NCBI GenBank assembly: GCA_020850915.1
Contig: JADZDV010000217.1
Span: 1-5,341 of the forward strand
Reading direction: 5' to 3'
Source of the DNA: Chloroflexota bacterium
GTDB lineage: Bacteria; Chloroflexota; UBA6077; JADZDV01
DNA: 5,341 bases
Under the pieces are notes generated by a model. It was not told where the DNA came from. It saw only the letters and a program-made list of their open reading frames with translations, and made no database searches. The stretch's first letter is position 1. Every line of letters begins with the position of its first letter. Of this stretch, positions 1 to 5,284 are shown piece after piece. Both the position numbers and the translations under genes were made by a program.

Positions 1-1
1 C

Positions 2-484
2 TGGATCCCGAACCTTGCCGAACCCGACCCGTATAATATCCTGCCAATTGCGGCTGGCATCTTTCAGTTCATTCAGACTAAGATGATGCGGCCTGCCGGC
101 GCCGGGAAGGCCGCCGATCCGCAGCAGCAGATGATGAATCGCATGACGACCATCATCATGCCGGCCATGATGCTGTTCTACGGTGTCACCTTCCCGGCCG
201 GGCTGGTGCTCTACTGGACGACGAGCAACCTGATGGAGATCGTCCGGCTGTACTTCACCGTTGGTCGCAATCCCGCGCCTGCACTGCCTGAGACGTCACC
301 CGAGACCGGCAAGAGTAGCGGCGGCCTCTTCTCATTCATGAATCGATCGAACGGCATGACGGCAAGCCTCCCCACGCTGGAGAGCACCACCGCATCCACT
401 GGCCGGTCCGAGGATAGGTCGGAGCGCGACGGGCGCGCCGCCTCGCGCCGGCCCAAGCGAGGCAAGAGACATGGCAGACGCTAG
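2..484 (+). CDS. yidC: Membrane protein insertase YidC/Oxa1 family, C-terminal part (5' truncated by window edge)
   Basis: The frame is open from the first complete codon at position 2 and gives the last 160 residues of a YidC/Oxa1/Alb3-type insertase, which inserts and folds inner-membrane proteins alone or with SecYEG. A hydrophobic segment at visible residues 11-26 (NILPIAAGIFQF) is followed by a short polar loop rich in Gln and Met. A longer hydrophobic segment follows at about residues 48-80, containing the family signature FPAGLVLYW followed by TTSN (64-76). After the last membrane segment comes a tail of about 75 residues ending in a strongly basic stretch (Arg/Lys-rich, 137-160), as expected for a cytoplasmic tail that contacts the ribosome in longer-tailed YidC proteins. 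The internal ATG at 83 is not the real start, because conserved sequence lies upstream of it. The gene overlaps the next one by 14 nt, suggesting translational coupling. Family assignment is secure; the N-terminal part is not visible. Confidence 0.95.
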   Translation, partial: WIPNLAEPDPYNILPIAAGIFQFIQTKMMRPAGAGKAADPQQQMMNRMTTIIMPAMMLFYGVTFPAGLVLYWTTSNLMEIVRLYFTVGRNPAPALPETSPETGKSSGGLFSFMNRSNGMTASLPTLESTTASTGRSEDRSERDGRAASRRPKRGKRHGRR

Positions 485-1331
485 GACCCCCTCGCCCGGC
501 GACCCGCGGGAACAGCCGCCCGTTGAGGACGAGGAGCTCGACGACGAGTATGAGGAGTACGAGGAGGACGAGGACCTCGAGCCGATCGAGGTCACTGGGC
601 CAACCGTTGAAGCCGCGATAGAGAGCGGTCTGGACGAGCTCGAGCTCGAGCGCGACGAAGTAGACATCGAGGTGCTCTCCGACGGAACCGGCGGCCAGCC
701 GATCCTGGTGCGCCTCTCCCCGCTGCCGTACGAGGACGAAGAGGAAGAGTACGAAGAGGAAGAGGAAGAGGAAGAGGAAGGGGACGAGTTCGAGGAGGAA
801 GAAGGAGAAGAGGAAGGGGAGCTGGTTGGCGTCGCGCCGGCTCATCATCTCGATCCGGCGGTCGAGAGTTACGCCTCCCTCGCACGCGACGTCCTGGCAG
901 ACCTGCTCGATCTGATGGATCTGCCGGCTCGGGTCACGGTGGAGTACGCCGAGCTGGACGAGGACCTGCCGAGCATCGGCCTGGACGTCCGCGGCGAGTA
1001 CATGGGTATCCTGATCGGCCGCCACGGCGACACCCTGAGCGCGCTCCAGTTCCTGCTGGGCCTGCTGGTGAGCCGCCAGGCCGAGCGGCGAGTCCGCGTT
1101 GTGGTGGACGTGGAGGGCTACCGCGAGCGCCGCGCTCGGCTGCTGCGCGACATGGCGATGCGTGCCGCCGAGCGCGCCGCGCGCTTCCGCCAACCGATCT
1201 TTCTCGATCCGATGATCCCCAGCGAGCGGCGTATCGTCCACCTGACGCTCCAGAACCATCCGTACGTCTCGACTCACAGCATTGGCGAGGGCGACGGCCG
1301 TCGCGTTGTCGTGAGTCCGAAGACGCGGTGA
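471..1331 (+). CDS. jag: Jag/KhpB RNA-binding protein (Jag-N, KH and R3H domains) with two very acidic stretches
   Basis: A 286-residue protein of the Jag (SpoIIIJ-associated, KhpB) family, a cytoplasmic single-stranded RNA/DNA binder that in Firmicutes works with KhpA in cell elongation and division. Residues 19-37 are almost all Asp/Glu. Residues 40-82 look like a Jag-N domain (TGPTVEAAIESGLDELEL, then a strand ending ILVRL), but the usual KKGFLGIG-like motif is replaced by GTGGQP. A second acidic tract covers 88-117 (25 of 30 residues Asp/Glu). The KH domain spans about 130-215 with the GxxG loop GRHG at 183-186. The R3H domain spans about 216-284 with the RxxxH motif at R253-H257, followed by the characteristic HPYVSTHSIGEG. 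The ATG at 471 overlaps yidC by 14 nt, with a weak GAGG Shine-Dalgarno 8 nt upstream (459-462). Position after yidC is the classical one for jag. Function beyond nucleic-acid binding is inferred from the family. Confidence 0.95.
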   Translation: MADARTPSPGDPREQPPVEDEELDDEYEEYEEDEDLEPIEVTGPTVEAAIESGLDELELERDEVDIEVLSDGTGGQPILVRLSPLPYEDEEEEYEEEEEEEEEGDEFEEEEGEEEGELVGVAPAHHLDPAVESYASLARDVLADLLDLMDLPARVTVEYAELDEDLPSIGLDVRGEYMGILIGRHGDTLSALQFLLGLLVSRQAERRVRVVVDVEGYRERRARLLRDMAMRAAERAARFRQPIFLDPMIPSERRIVHLTLQNHPYVSTHSIGEGDGRRVVVSPKTR

Positions 1332-2188
1332 TCGACTACCTCATCCTCGGACACGTCACCCAGGATCGCTTGCCGGACCGCCGAGTCGTGCTTGGCGGCA
1401 CGGCCACGTACTCCGCGCTGGCCTCGCGCAACCTTGGCCGCCAGACGGCGGTCCTGACCAGCGCCGCCTTCGAGCCGGGCCTGGTGGATGTGCTCGAAGG
1501 CGTCCTGGTGGCTCGCATCCCAGCGGAGGAGACGACGCGCTTCGTGAACCGCTACACCGATGGCCAGCGCGAGCAGACCGTCGAGGCGGTGGCGGAGCCG
1601 ATCACACCGGACATGCTCCTGCCCGACTGGCGCCACCCGGCGATCGTCCACCTCGCGCCGCTGGTGAGCGAACTGCGCCCGGAGGCGGTGCAGGCGTTCC
1701 CCCGCTCGTTTGTCGGCGTGACGCCGCAGGGCTGGCTGCGCTGCTGGGGCGAAGACGGGATCGTGCGGGCGAAGAGCTGGGACAGCGCCGGGCTGGTGCT
1801 GGCGCATGCCGATGCCGTGGTGCTCAGCGAGCAGGACGTGGCCGATCCCTCGGAGCTGGAGCGTCTGGCGCGGATGGCCAGGCTGCTGGTTGTGACGCGG
1901 GGGGAGCGGGGCGCCAGCGTCTATCCCCAGGGTGCCGCGCCGGCGCACATCGCGGCCTACGTCTCAGCTCGGGAGGCGGACCCGACGGGAGCGGGGGACG
2001 TCTTCGCCGCGGCGTTCTTCATTCACTATCTCTCGACGAAAGATCCGGTCGACAGCGCGGACTTTGCGAACTGCATGGCGTCCTTCGTGGTAGAGAAGAA
2101 AGCCTGGAGCGGTATCCCAACGCCAGAGCACGTGCAGGACCGCCGGCGGAAGGCAAAGCGGCACGCCCTGACTGGGCCGCTCCGGTAG
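1328..2188 (+). CDS. PfkB/ribokinase-family carbohydrate or nucleoside kinase, short-lidded
   Basis: A 286-residue PfkB-fold kinase, probably cytoplasmic, transferring phosphate from ATP to a sugar, nucleoside or related alcohol. It begins with a typical first strand ([12 protein letters not shown]) and a GG motif ([15 protein letters not shown], 23-37). The second family signature is clear: [14 protein letters not shown] at 218-231, with D224 as the expected catalytic base and GAG (221-223) as anion hole. TRGERG (190-195) matches the usual T-R/K-G-x-x-G strand before the ATP site. The metal-linked NxxE motif appears as SEQD (167-170). The stretch between the first strand and the GG motif is only about 10 residues, so the substrate lid seems reduced; total length is slightly under the family's usual 300 or so. 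The start is GTG in a GTGA overlap with the jag stop, implying translational coupling. parA follows after 4 nt. The substrate cannot be deduced; ribokinase, fructokinase and nucleoside kinase activities are all possible. Confidence 0.9.
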   Translation: MIDYLILGHVTQDRLPDRRVVLGGTATYSALASRNLGRQTAVLTSAAFEPGLVDVLEGVLVARIPAEETTRFVNRYTDGQREQTVEAVAEPITPDMLLPDWRHPAIVHLAPLVSELRPEAVQAFPRSFVGVTPQGWLRCWGEDGIVRAKSWDSAGLVLAHADAVVLSEQDVADPSELERLARMARLLVVTRGERGASVYPQGAAPAHIAAYVSAREADPTGAGDVFAAAFFIHYLSTKDPVDSADFANCMASFVVEKKAWSGIPTPEHVQDRRRKAKRHALTGPLR

Positions 2189-2192
2189 CCGC

Positions 2193-2978
2193 ATGGCGAA
2201 GGTCGTGGCCATCGCCAACCAGAAGGGCGGCGTGGGCAAGACCACCACGGCCGTGAACCTCGCCGCTTACCTGGCCGTGGACCGGCCGGTGCTGCTGGTG
2301 GACCTCGATCCCCAGGCCAACGCCACCAGCTCGCTGGGCGTGGACTGGCGCAGCGTGGTTCGCTCCGTCTACGACGTGCTCATGGGGGAGGGCAGCCTGG
2401 ACGACGTGCTTGTCCGGCAGGTCCAGCCGGGCCTCGATCTCGCTCCAGCCACCCCAGCGCTGGCCGGCGCGCAGGTGGAGCTGGTGGAAGCGCCCGACCG
2501 GGACCGCCGCTTGCTGGACGCGCTGGCGCCGGTGTTGAGCCGCTATCGCCTGGTGCTGATCGACTGCCCGCCGGCGCTCGGCATGCTGACGGTCAACGCC
2601 CTCGCCGCGTCGGACGGCGTTCTGGTGCCGGTGCAGTGCGAGTACCTGGCGCTGGAAGGGTTGGGCCAGCTCATGCAGACGTTGGACCTCGTGCGCGAGA
2701 GCCTCAACCCACGCCTCACCCTGCTGGGTCTGGCCCTCACGATGCACGATCCGCGCACCAACCTCTCGGCACAGGTCGTCGAGGAGGTCCGCACCCACTT
2801 CCCGCGGGTCACGTTCCAGAGTATCATCCCCCGCAACGTGCGTCTGAGCGAAGCGCCGAGCCACGGCCTGCCAGCGCGGGCGTACGCCCCCACATCGCCC
2901 GGTGCGCTGGCCTACGCCGGCCTGGCTGAGGAGCTACTGCGCAAGGGCGTGATCGCGGGGGACAGTCGGGATACGTGA
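2193..2978 (+). CDS. parA: Chromosome-partitioning ATPase ParA (Soj)
   Basis: A 261-residue ParA/MinD-superfamily ATPase of the short chromosomal (Soj) type, without the N-terminal DNA-binding extension of plasmid ParA. ATP-driven dimers bind DNA non-specifically and move ParB-bound origins. The deviant Walker A is KGGVGKTT at 11-18, with signature lysine K11 and P-loop lysine K16. Walker A' is VDLDPQ (36-41, with D37 and D39). Walker B is VLIDCPP (121-127, D124). The C-terminal Soj hallmark [14 protein letters not shown] lies at 214-227, and the last helix is of the usual [13 protein letters not shown] type. Only 4 nt separate it from the upstream kinase stop, and no strong Shine-Dalgarno is evident, so coupled translation is likely. 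The ATG at 2193 immediately precedes the canonical [11 protein letters not shown] start, which settles the start. parB follows directly, so this is a ParABS locus. Confidence 0.97.
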   Translation: MAKVVAIANQKGGVGKTTTAVNLAAYLAVDRPVLLVDLDPQANATSSLGVDWRSVVRSVYDVLMGEGSLDDVLVRQVQPGLDLAPATPALAGAQVELVEAPDRDRRLLDALAPVLSRYRLVLIDCPPALGMLTVNALAASDGVLVPVQCEYLALEGLGQLMQTLDLVRESLNPRLTLLGLALTMHDPRTNLSAQVVEEVRTHFPRVTFQSIIPRNVRLSEAPSHGLPARAYAPTSPGALAYAGLAEELLRKGVIAGDSRDT

Positions 2979-2987
2979 GACGGTCAC

Positions 2988-2993
2988 AAGGAG
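2988..2993 (+). promoter_or_regulatory. Shine-Dalgarno that favours the downstream parB start
   Basis: AAGGAG ends 5 nt before the GTG at 2999-3001. The alternative in-frame GTG at 2975, which overlaps the parA stop as GTGA, has no comparable site at normal spacing (only a G-run about 13 nt upstream). The site therefore supports starting parB at 2999. Confidence 0.7.
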
Positions 2994-2998
2994 CCGCC

Positions 2999-3868
2999 GT
3001 GCAGGGATCCGCTGACCAGGGCCGCGGGCCGCACCGTCCAGGGCTGGGACGCGGCCTTGGGGCGCTCATCCCACGGGCGCAGCAGGGGCTGGTAGAGCTG
3101 GATCCTGCCGTGATCAGCCCCAATCCCCAGCAGCCGCGCACCTCGCTCGACGAGGCATCGCTCGCGGAGCTAGCGGAATCGGTGCGCCAGCACGGCGTGC
3201 TCCAGCCAATCGTGGTAAGCCGCGCGGATGATGGGTATGTCCTGATCGCGGGGGAGCGCCGCTGGCGCGCCGCCCGGCTGGCTGGTCTGGCCACGGTGCC
3301 CGCCATTGTCAAGGAGACGGCGCCGCACCAGCGTCTGGAGCTAGCGCTCGTGGAGAACCTCCAGCGCGAGGATCTCTCTCCGCTCGAGGCCGCGGCCGCC
3401 TACCAGCAGCTCATCGACGAGCACGGCCTCACCCAGGAGAAGATTGCCACCCGCGTTGGCCGGAGCCGGGCGGCGGTCGCGAACGCCCTGCGGCTGCCCC
3501 AGCTCCCCGAGTCCGCTCGCGCCGCGCTCGCCGCCGGCCGCATCTCCGAGGGACACGCCCGTGCCCTGCTCGGCGCGCCCGACGAGCGCACCCTTCTCAC
3601 GGCCCTGGCAGCGGTGCTCGCCGGCGACCTGACGGTCCGGGCCACGGAAGCGCTGGTCCGGCGGGGCGTCGTCGCGGCGTCAGCTCAGTCCGGCGAGCCT
3701 GCCCCTAAGGTCCCTGACCCGGACCTGGCCCGCCTCGAAGAGCGCTTCCGCCAGGCCCTGGGAACCAAGGTCCAGCTTCAGCCTGGCCGAAAGGGGGGCA
3801 AGCTGGTCATCCACTACTTCTCGGATGACGAGCTGGAGGGCCTCGAGCGGCTGATTTGCGGGGAGTGA
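2999..3868 (+). CDS. parB: Chromosome-partitioning protein ParB (Spo0J), CTPase/DNA clamp
   Basis: A 289-residue ParB/Spo0J protein from the GTG at 2999. ParB binds parS, loads as a CTP-dependent sliding clamp around the origin and stimulates ParA. Visible parts in order: the N-terminal ParA-contact motif LGRGLGALI (16-24); the ParB/sulfiredoxin-like CTP-binding domain (about 31-125) with SPNPQQPR (40-47), GVLQPI (66-71), GERRWRAA (85-92) and ENLQREDLSPLEAA (119-132); a helix-turn-helix for parS binding (LTQEKIATRVGRSRAAVANALRLPQLP, roughly 144-170, preceding the RISEGHARALL helix at 181-191); a linker at about 225-240; and a C-terminal dimerisation domain (241-289) ending FSDDELEGLERL. Length is typical of chromosomal ParB. 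An upstream GTG at 2975 would add 8 residues and overlap parA by 4 nt; the strong AAGGAG favours 2999, and either leaves all domains intact. It is probably co-transcribed with parA. Confidence 0.96.
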   Translation: MQGSADQGRGPHRPGLGRGLGALIPRAQQGLVELDPAVISPNPQQPRTSLDEASLAELAESVRQHGVLQPIVVSRADDGYVLIAGERRWRAARLAGLATVPAIVKETAPHQRLELALVENLQREDLSPLEAAAAYQQLIDEHGLTQEKIATRVGRSRAAVANALRLPQLPESARAALAAGRISEGHARALLGAPDERTLLTALAAVLAGDLTVRATEALVRRGVVAASAQSGEPAPKVPDPDLARLEERFRQALGTKVQLQPGRKGGKLVIHYFSDDELEGLERLICGE

Positions 3869-3893
3869 CTCGGGAACCGAGCACATTCTCCCC
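3860..3893 (+). terminator. Hairpin over the parB stop codon, possible terminator of the yidC-parB operon
   Basis: The outer arms GGGGAG (3860-3865) and CTCCCC (3888-3893) are perfect 6-bp complements. Inside them CTCGG (3869-3873) pairs with CCGAG (3877-3881) around a GAA triloop, and TG/CA (3866-3867 with 82-83) can add two pairs around a bulged A. There is no T-run afterwards (TGCACGCC follows), so it is not a classical intrinsic terminator. It could instead be a Rho-linked stop or 3'-end stabiliser. The base pairing is seen directly; the role is inferred. Confidence 0.45.
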
Positions 3894-3992
3894 TGCACGC
3901 CGGTTGTCCCGCGTGAACGACAGGCGGCGCCACCACGGTCGCCGGGGGTATCGTAGAGCGGTTCAGCGGGTGTATCCGCCCTGGGAGAATCG

Positions 3993-4013
3993 GCTCGCTG
4001 GGCTCAGGCGAGC
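3993..4013 (+). promoter_or_regulatory. Leader hairpin upstream of the dehydrogenase gene
   Basis: GCTCGC (3993-3998) and GCGAGC (4008-4013) form a perfect 6-bp stem with a 9-nt loop, ending 23 nt before the AAGGAG Shine-Dalgarno. A smaller stem, GCGG (3966-3969) with CCGC (3976-3979), lies just upstream. The rest of the 182-nt gap 3869-4050 shows no convincing -35/-10 pair, no T-box or other riboswitch motif I recognise, and no tRNA. The frame happens to be open through it, but the translation resembles nothing. A structural role in the leader is only a possibility. Confidence 0.3.
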
Positions 4014-4036
4014 ACGGTCCGAGATCCAAGTCCACG

Positions 4037-4042
4037 AAGGAG
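4037..4042 (+). promoter_or_regulatory. Shine-Dalgarno fixing the dehydrogenase start at 4051
   Basis: AAGGAG lies 8 nt before the ATG at 4051. The open frame extends upstream to a TTG at 3856 inside parB, but the family's conserved N-terminus (YKIALLPGDGIG) begins right after this ATG, so the 65-codon extension is not part of the gene. Confidence 0.85.
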
Positions 4043-4050
4043 TGACAGGT

Positions 4051-5073
4051 ATGGCGTACAAGATCGCGCTGCTGCCAGGAGATGGGATTGGGGTTGAAGT
4101 GGTCGAGGCGACCCGCCAGGTGCTCGAAGCGCTGCCGAAGCGCTTTCCATCGCTCGGGTTCACCTTCGAGTATGGCGACTATGGCTACGGCTCGTGGGAG
4201 AAGAACGGCACCGGGCTGCCAGAGGCTTCGATCGAGCTGGCGAAGCAGGCGGACGGCTGTCTGGTCGGCGCCGCCGACGCGGCTCGCATGCCACACACGG
4301 GTGAGAGCGTCTCGAACCTGCGCCGCCGGCTGGACACCTACGCCAATCTCCGGCCGCTGCGGAGCTTCGAGGGCGTCGACCGACCGTTCAAGGACGTGGA
4401 CATTCTCGTCATCCGGGAGAACACCGAGGGCTTCTATAGCGGCATCGAGTACCGGGTCGGCCCCCGAGCCGCGTGTGCGGTGCGGATCGTCACACACGAC
4501 GGCTCCTCCCGCGTGGCGCGTGTGGCGTTCGAGCAGGCGAGGAAACGCCGCAAGCGCGTCACCACGGCGCACAAGCTCGGCGCGCTCAAGATCTCAGACA
4601 CGGTCCACCTGGAGGCCTGCGGCGAGGTGGCCAGGGACTACCCGGACGTGGAGTTCGAGACCCGCAATATCGACGCGCTGACGATGGAGCTGGTGCTCCA
4701 TCCGCAACGGTTCGACGTAATCCTCCTCGACAACATGTGGGGTGACATCATCTCGGACGAGTGCGCCGGTCTGGTCGGTGGGCTCGGCCTGGCGCCCTCG
4801 GCCTGCATCGGCGATCGTTACGCCTACTTCGAGCCGATGCACGGGACCGGCCCGGACATCGTGGGCCAGGGCATCGCCAATCCGCTGGCCACGGTGCTCA
4901 CCGCGGCGATGATGCTGGAGCACATGCAGGAGCAGGCGGCGGGCGCTGCCCTTCGCGACGCGGTGGCGACCGTCTTGCGCGATGGGCGCGGCAAGACCGG
5001 CGACCTCGGCGGCAAGGCGAAGACGGCGGACGTCGTCGCGGCGCTGGTGGATGTCCTGAGCCAGCCCGTCTGA
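4051..5073 (+). CDS. NAD-type isocitrate/isopropylmalate-family beta-decarboxylating dehydrogenase
   Basis: A 340-residue cytoplasmic metal-dependent dehydrogenase that oxidises and decarboxylates a 2-R-hydroxyacid (isocitrate, homoisocitrate, 3-isopropylmalate or tartrate class). IALLPGDGIG (5-14) opens the fold. The substrate arginines are in LRRRLDTYANLRP (90-102, expected R91 and R101) and IRENTEGFYSG (121-131, R122 and Y129). The catalytic lysine is K175 in AHK, and metal ligands are D208, D232 and D236 (NMWGDIISD, 228-236). HGTGPDI at 264-270 has Asp-Ile where NADP enzymes have other residues, arguing for NAD. S86-N89 (SVSN) and RENTEG resemble isocitrate/homoisocitrate enzymes more than LeuB. 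The usual HKANI-like loop is HKLGALKISD, which is uncommon. All catalytic residues are present, so it should be active; length fits the short bacterial/archaeal subfamily. Start ATG 4051 has AAGGAG 8 nt upstream. It lies 182 nt after parB, so it is likely separate or weakly coupled. Substrate is unresolved. Confidence 0.88.
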   Translation: MAYKIALLPGDGIGVEVVEATRQVLEALPKRFPSLGFTFEYGDYGYGSWEKNGTGLPEASIELAKQADGCLVGAADAARMPHTGESVSNLRRRLDTYANLRPLRSFEGVDRPFKDVDILVIRENTEGFYSGIEYRVGPRAACAVRIVTHDGSSRVARVAFEQARKRRKRVTTAHKLGALKISDTVHLEACGEVARDYPDVEFETRNIDALTMELVLHPQRFDVILLDNMWGDIISDECAGLVGGLGLAPSACIGDRYAYFEPMHGTGPDIVGQGIANPLATVLTAAMMLEHMQEQAAGAALRDAVATVLRDGRGKTGDLGGKAKTADVVAALVDVLSQPV

Positions 5074-5093
5074 CACGCCAGCCGAACGGTTTG

Positions 5094-5120
5094 CAGGCCC
5101 CGCCCGCACGGTGGGGCCTG
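5094..5120 (+). terminator. GC-rich hairpin, probable terminator of the dehydrogenase transcript
   Basis: CAGGCCCC (5094-5101) and GGGGCCTG (5113-5120) form a perfect 8-bp stem around an 11-nt loop, starting 21 nt after the dehydrogenase stop. The following sequence (TGCGTCCTCTCG) is pyrimidine-rich but lacks a true T-run, so termination may be incomplete. Location between a stop codon and a fresh promoter supports the call. Confidence 0.65.
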
Positions 5121-5144
5121 TGCGTCCTCTCGTCCGCGCGGCTC

Positions 5145-5169
5145 ACTCTTCACATTTCTTGACTCTTCA
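5145..5169 (+). repeat. Direct repeat ACTCTTCA x2 next to the promoter
   Basis: ACTCTTCA occurs at 5145-5152 and again at 5162-5169, a 17-nt period. The second copy overlaps the -35 box. Such a short pair could be chance in a pyrimidine-rich stretch or part of an activator site. Confidence 0.3.
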
Positions 5170-5187
5170 TTGCTCAGCAAGTATCCT
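5159..5187 (+). promoter_or_regulatory. Sigma-70-type promoter with an 11-bp palindrome in its spacer
   Basis: TTGACT (5159-5164, five of six to the TTGACA consensus) and TATCCT (5182-5187, four of six to TATAAT) are separated by exactly 17 nt. The spacer contains TTGCTCAGCAA (5170-5180), a perfect odd-length palindrome placed where a repressor or MerR-type activator would sit. The surrounding DNA is locally AT-rich against a GC-rich background. Predicted transcription would start near 5194 and leave a leader of about 90 nt before the next gene. Prediction from sequence only. Confidence 0.55.
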
Positions 5188-5270
5188 GCCCCCCGTATAC
5201 GCTCGGTGCGTCGTCGCCATGGGTTGCGACCGCGGCGCATCGAACGTGTCAGTCCGACCGGGAGGACCAG

Positions 5271-5276
5271 AGGAGG
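5271..5276 (+). promoter_or_regulatory. Shine-Dalgarno selecting the start of the right-edge gene
   Basis: AGGAGG sits 8 nt before the ATG at 5285 but only 2 nt before the ATG at 5279, and 11 nt before the one at 5288. A second GGAGG at 5261-5265 is 13 nt before 5279. Spacing favours 5285 as the true start. Confidence 0.65.
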
Positions 5277-5284
5277 ACATGACC

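Noticed and set aside
32..37. Perfect TATAAT as a -10 box
   Set aside because: It lies within conserved yidC coding sequence and has no -35 at proper spacing.
635..648. CGAGCTCGAGCTCG palindrome
   Set aside because: It is the product of a repeated Glu-Leu codon pattern in jag; no regulatory context.
336..1277. Long minus-strand open frame of 313 codons opposite jag
   Set aside because: It lies antisense to a protein with clear KH and R3H motifs, its translation has no recognisable family, and the Leu/Phe-rich stretch is simply the complement of the GAG/GAA tract. Long antisense frames are expected in GC-rich coding DNA.
1274..1948. Minus-strand open frame of 224 codons opposite the kinase
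   Set aside because: Arg/His-rich translation without motifs, opposite a well-supported PfkB gene; GC-rich shadow frame.
2126..2135. GCACGTGC palindrome near the kinase 3' end as a parS core
   Set aside because: Only the central CACGTG and flanks pair; the outer bases do not match parS and it lies in coding sequence.
2019..2864. Minus-strand open frame of 281 codons opposite the kinase end and parA
   Set aside because: It covers the conserved ParA Walker motifs on the other strand, and its translation is Gln/His/Arg-rich low-complexity sequence; shadow frame.
2965..2980. Possible parS at the parA-parB junction around ACGTGA
   Set aside because: Only about 9 of 16 positions match the canonical parS and the left half is absent.
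3941..4015. tRNA-like stretch in the gap before the dehydrogenase
   Set aside because: No T-loop GGTTCGAATCC-type sequence and no matching acceptor arms.
3856..4050. In-frame 65-codon N-terminal extension of the dehydrogenase from a TTG
   Set aside because: The family N-terminus begins at 4051 behind AAGGAG, and the extension is Arg-rich without resemblance to anything and overlaps the parB stop.
3814..4572. Minus-strand open frame of 252 codons across the parB-dehydrogenase gap
   Set aside because: It spans the gap but mostly opposes two well-supported genes, shows no family motifs and has no clear ribosome site.
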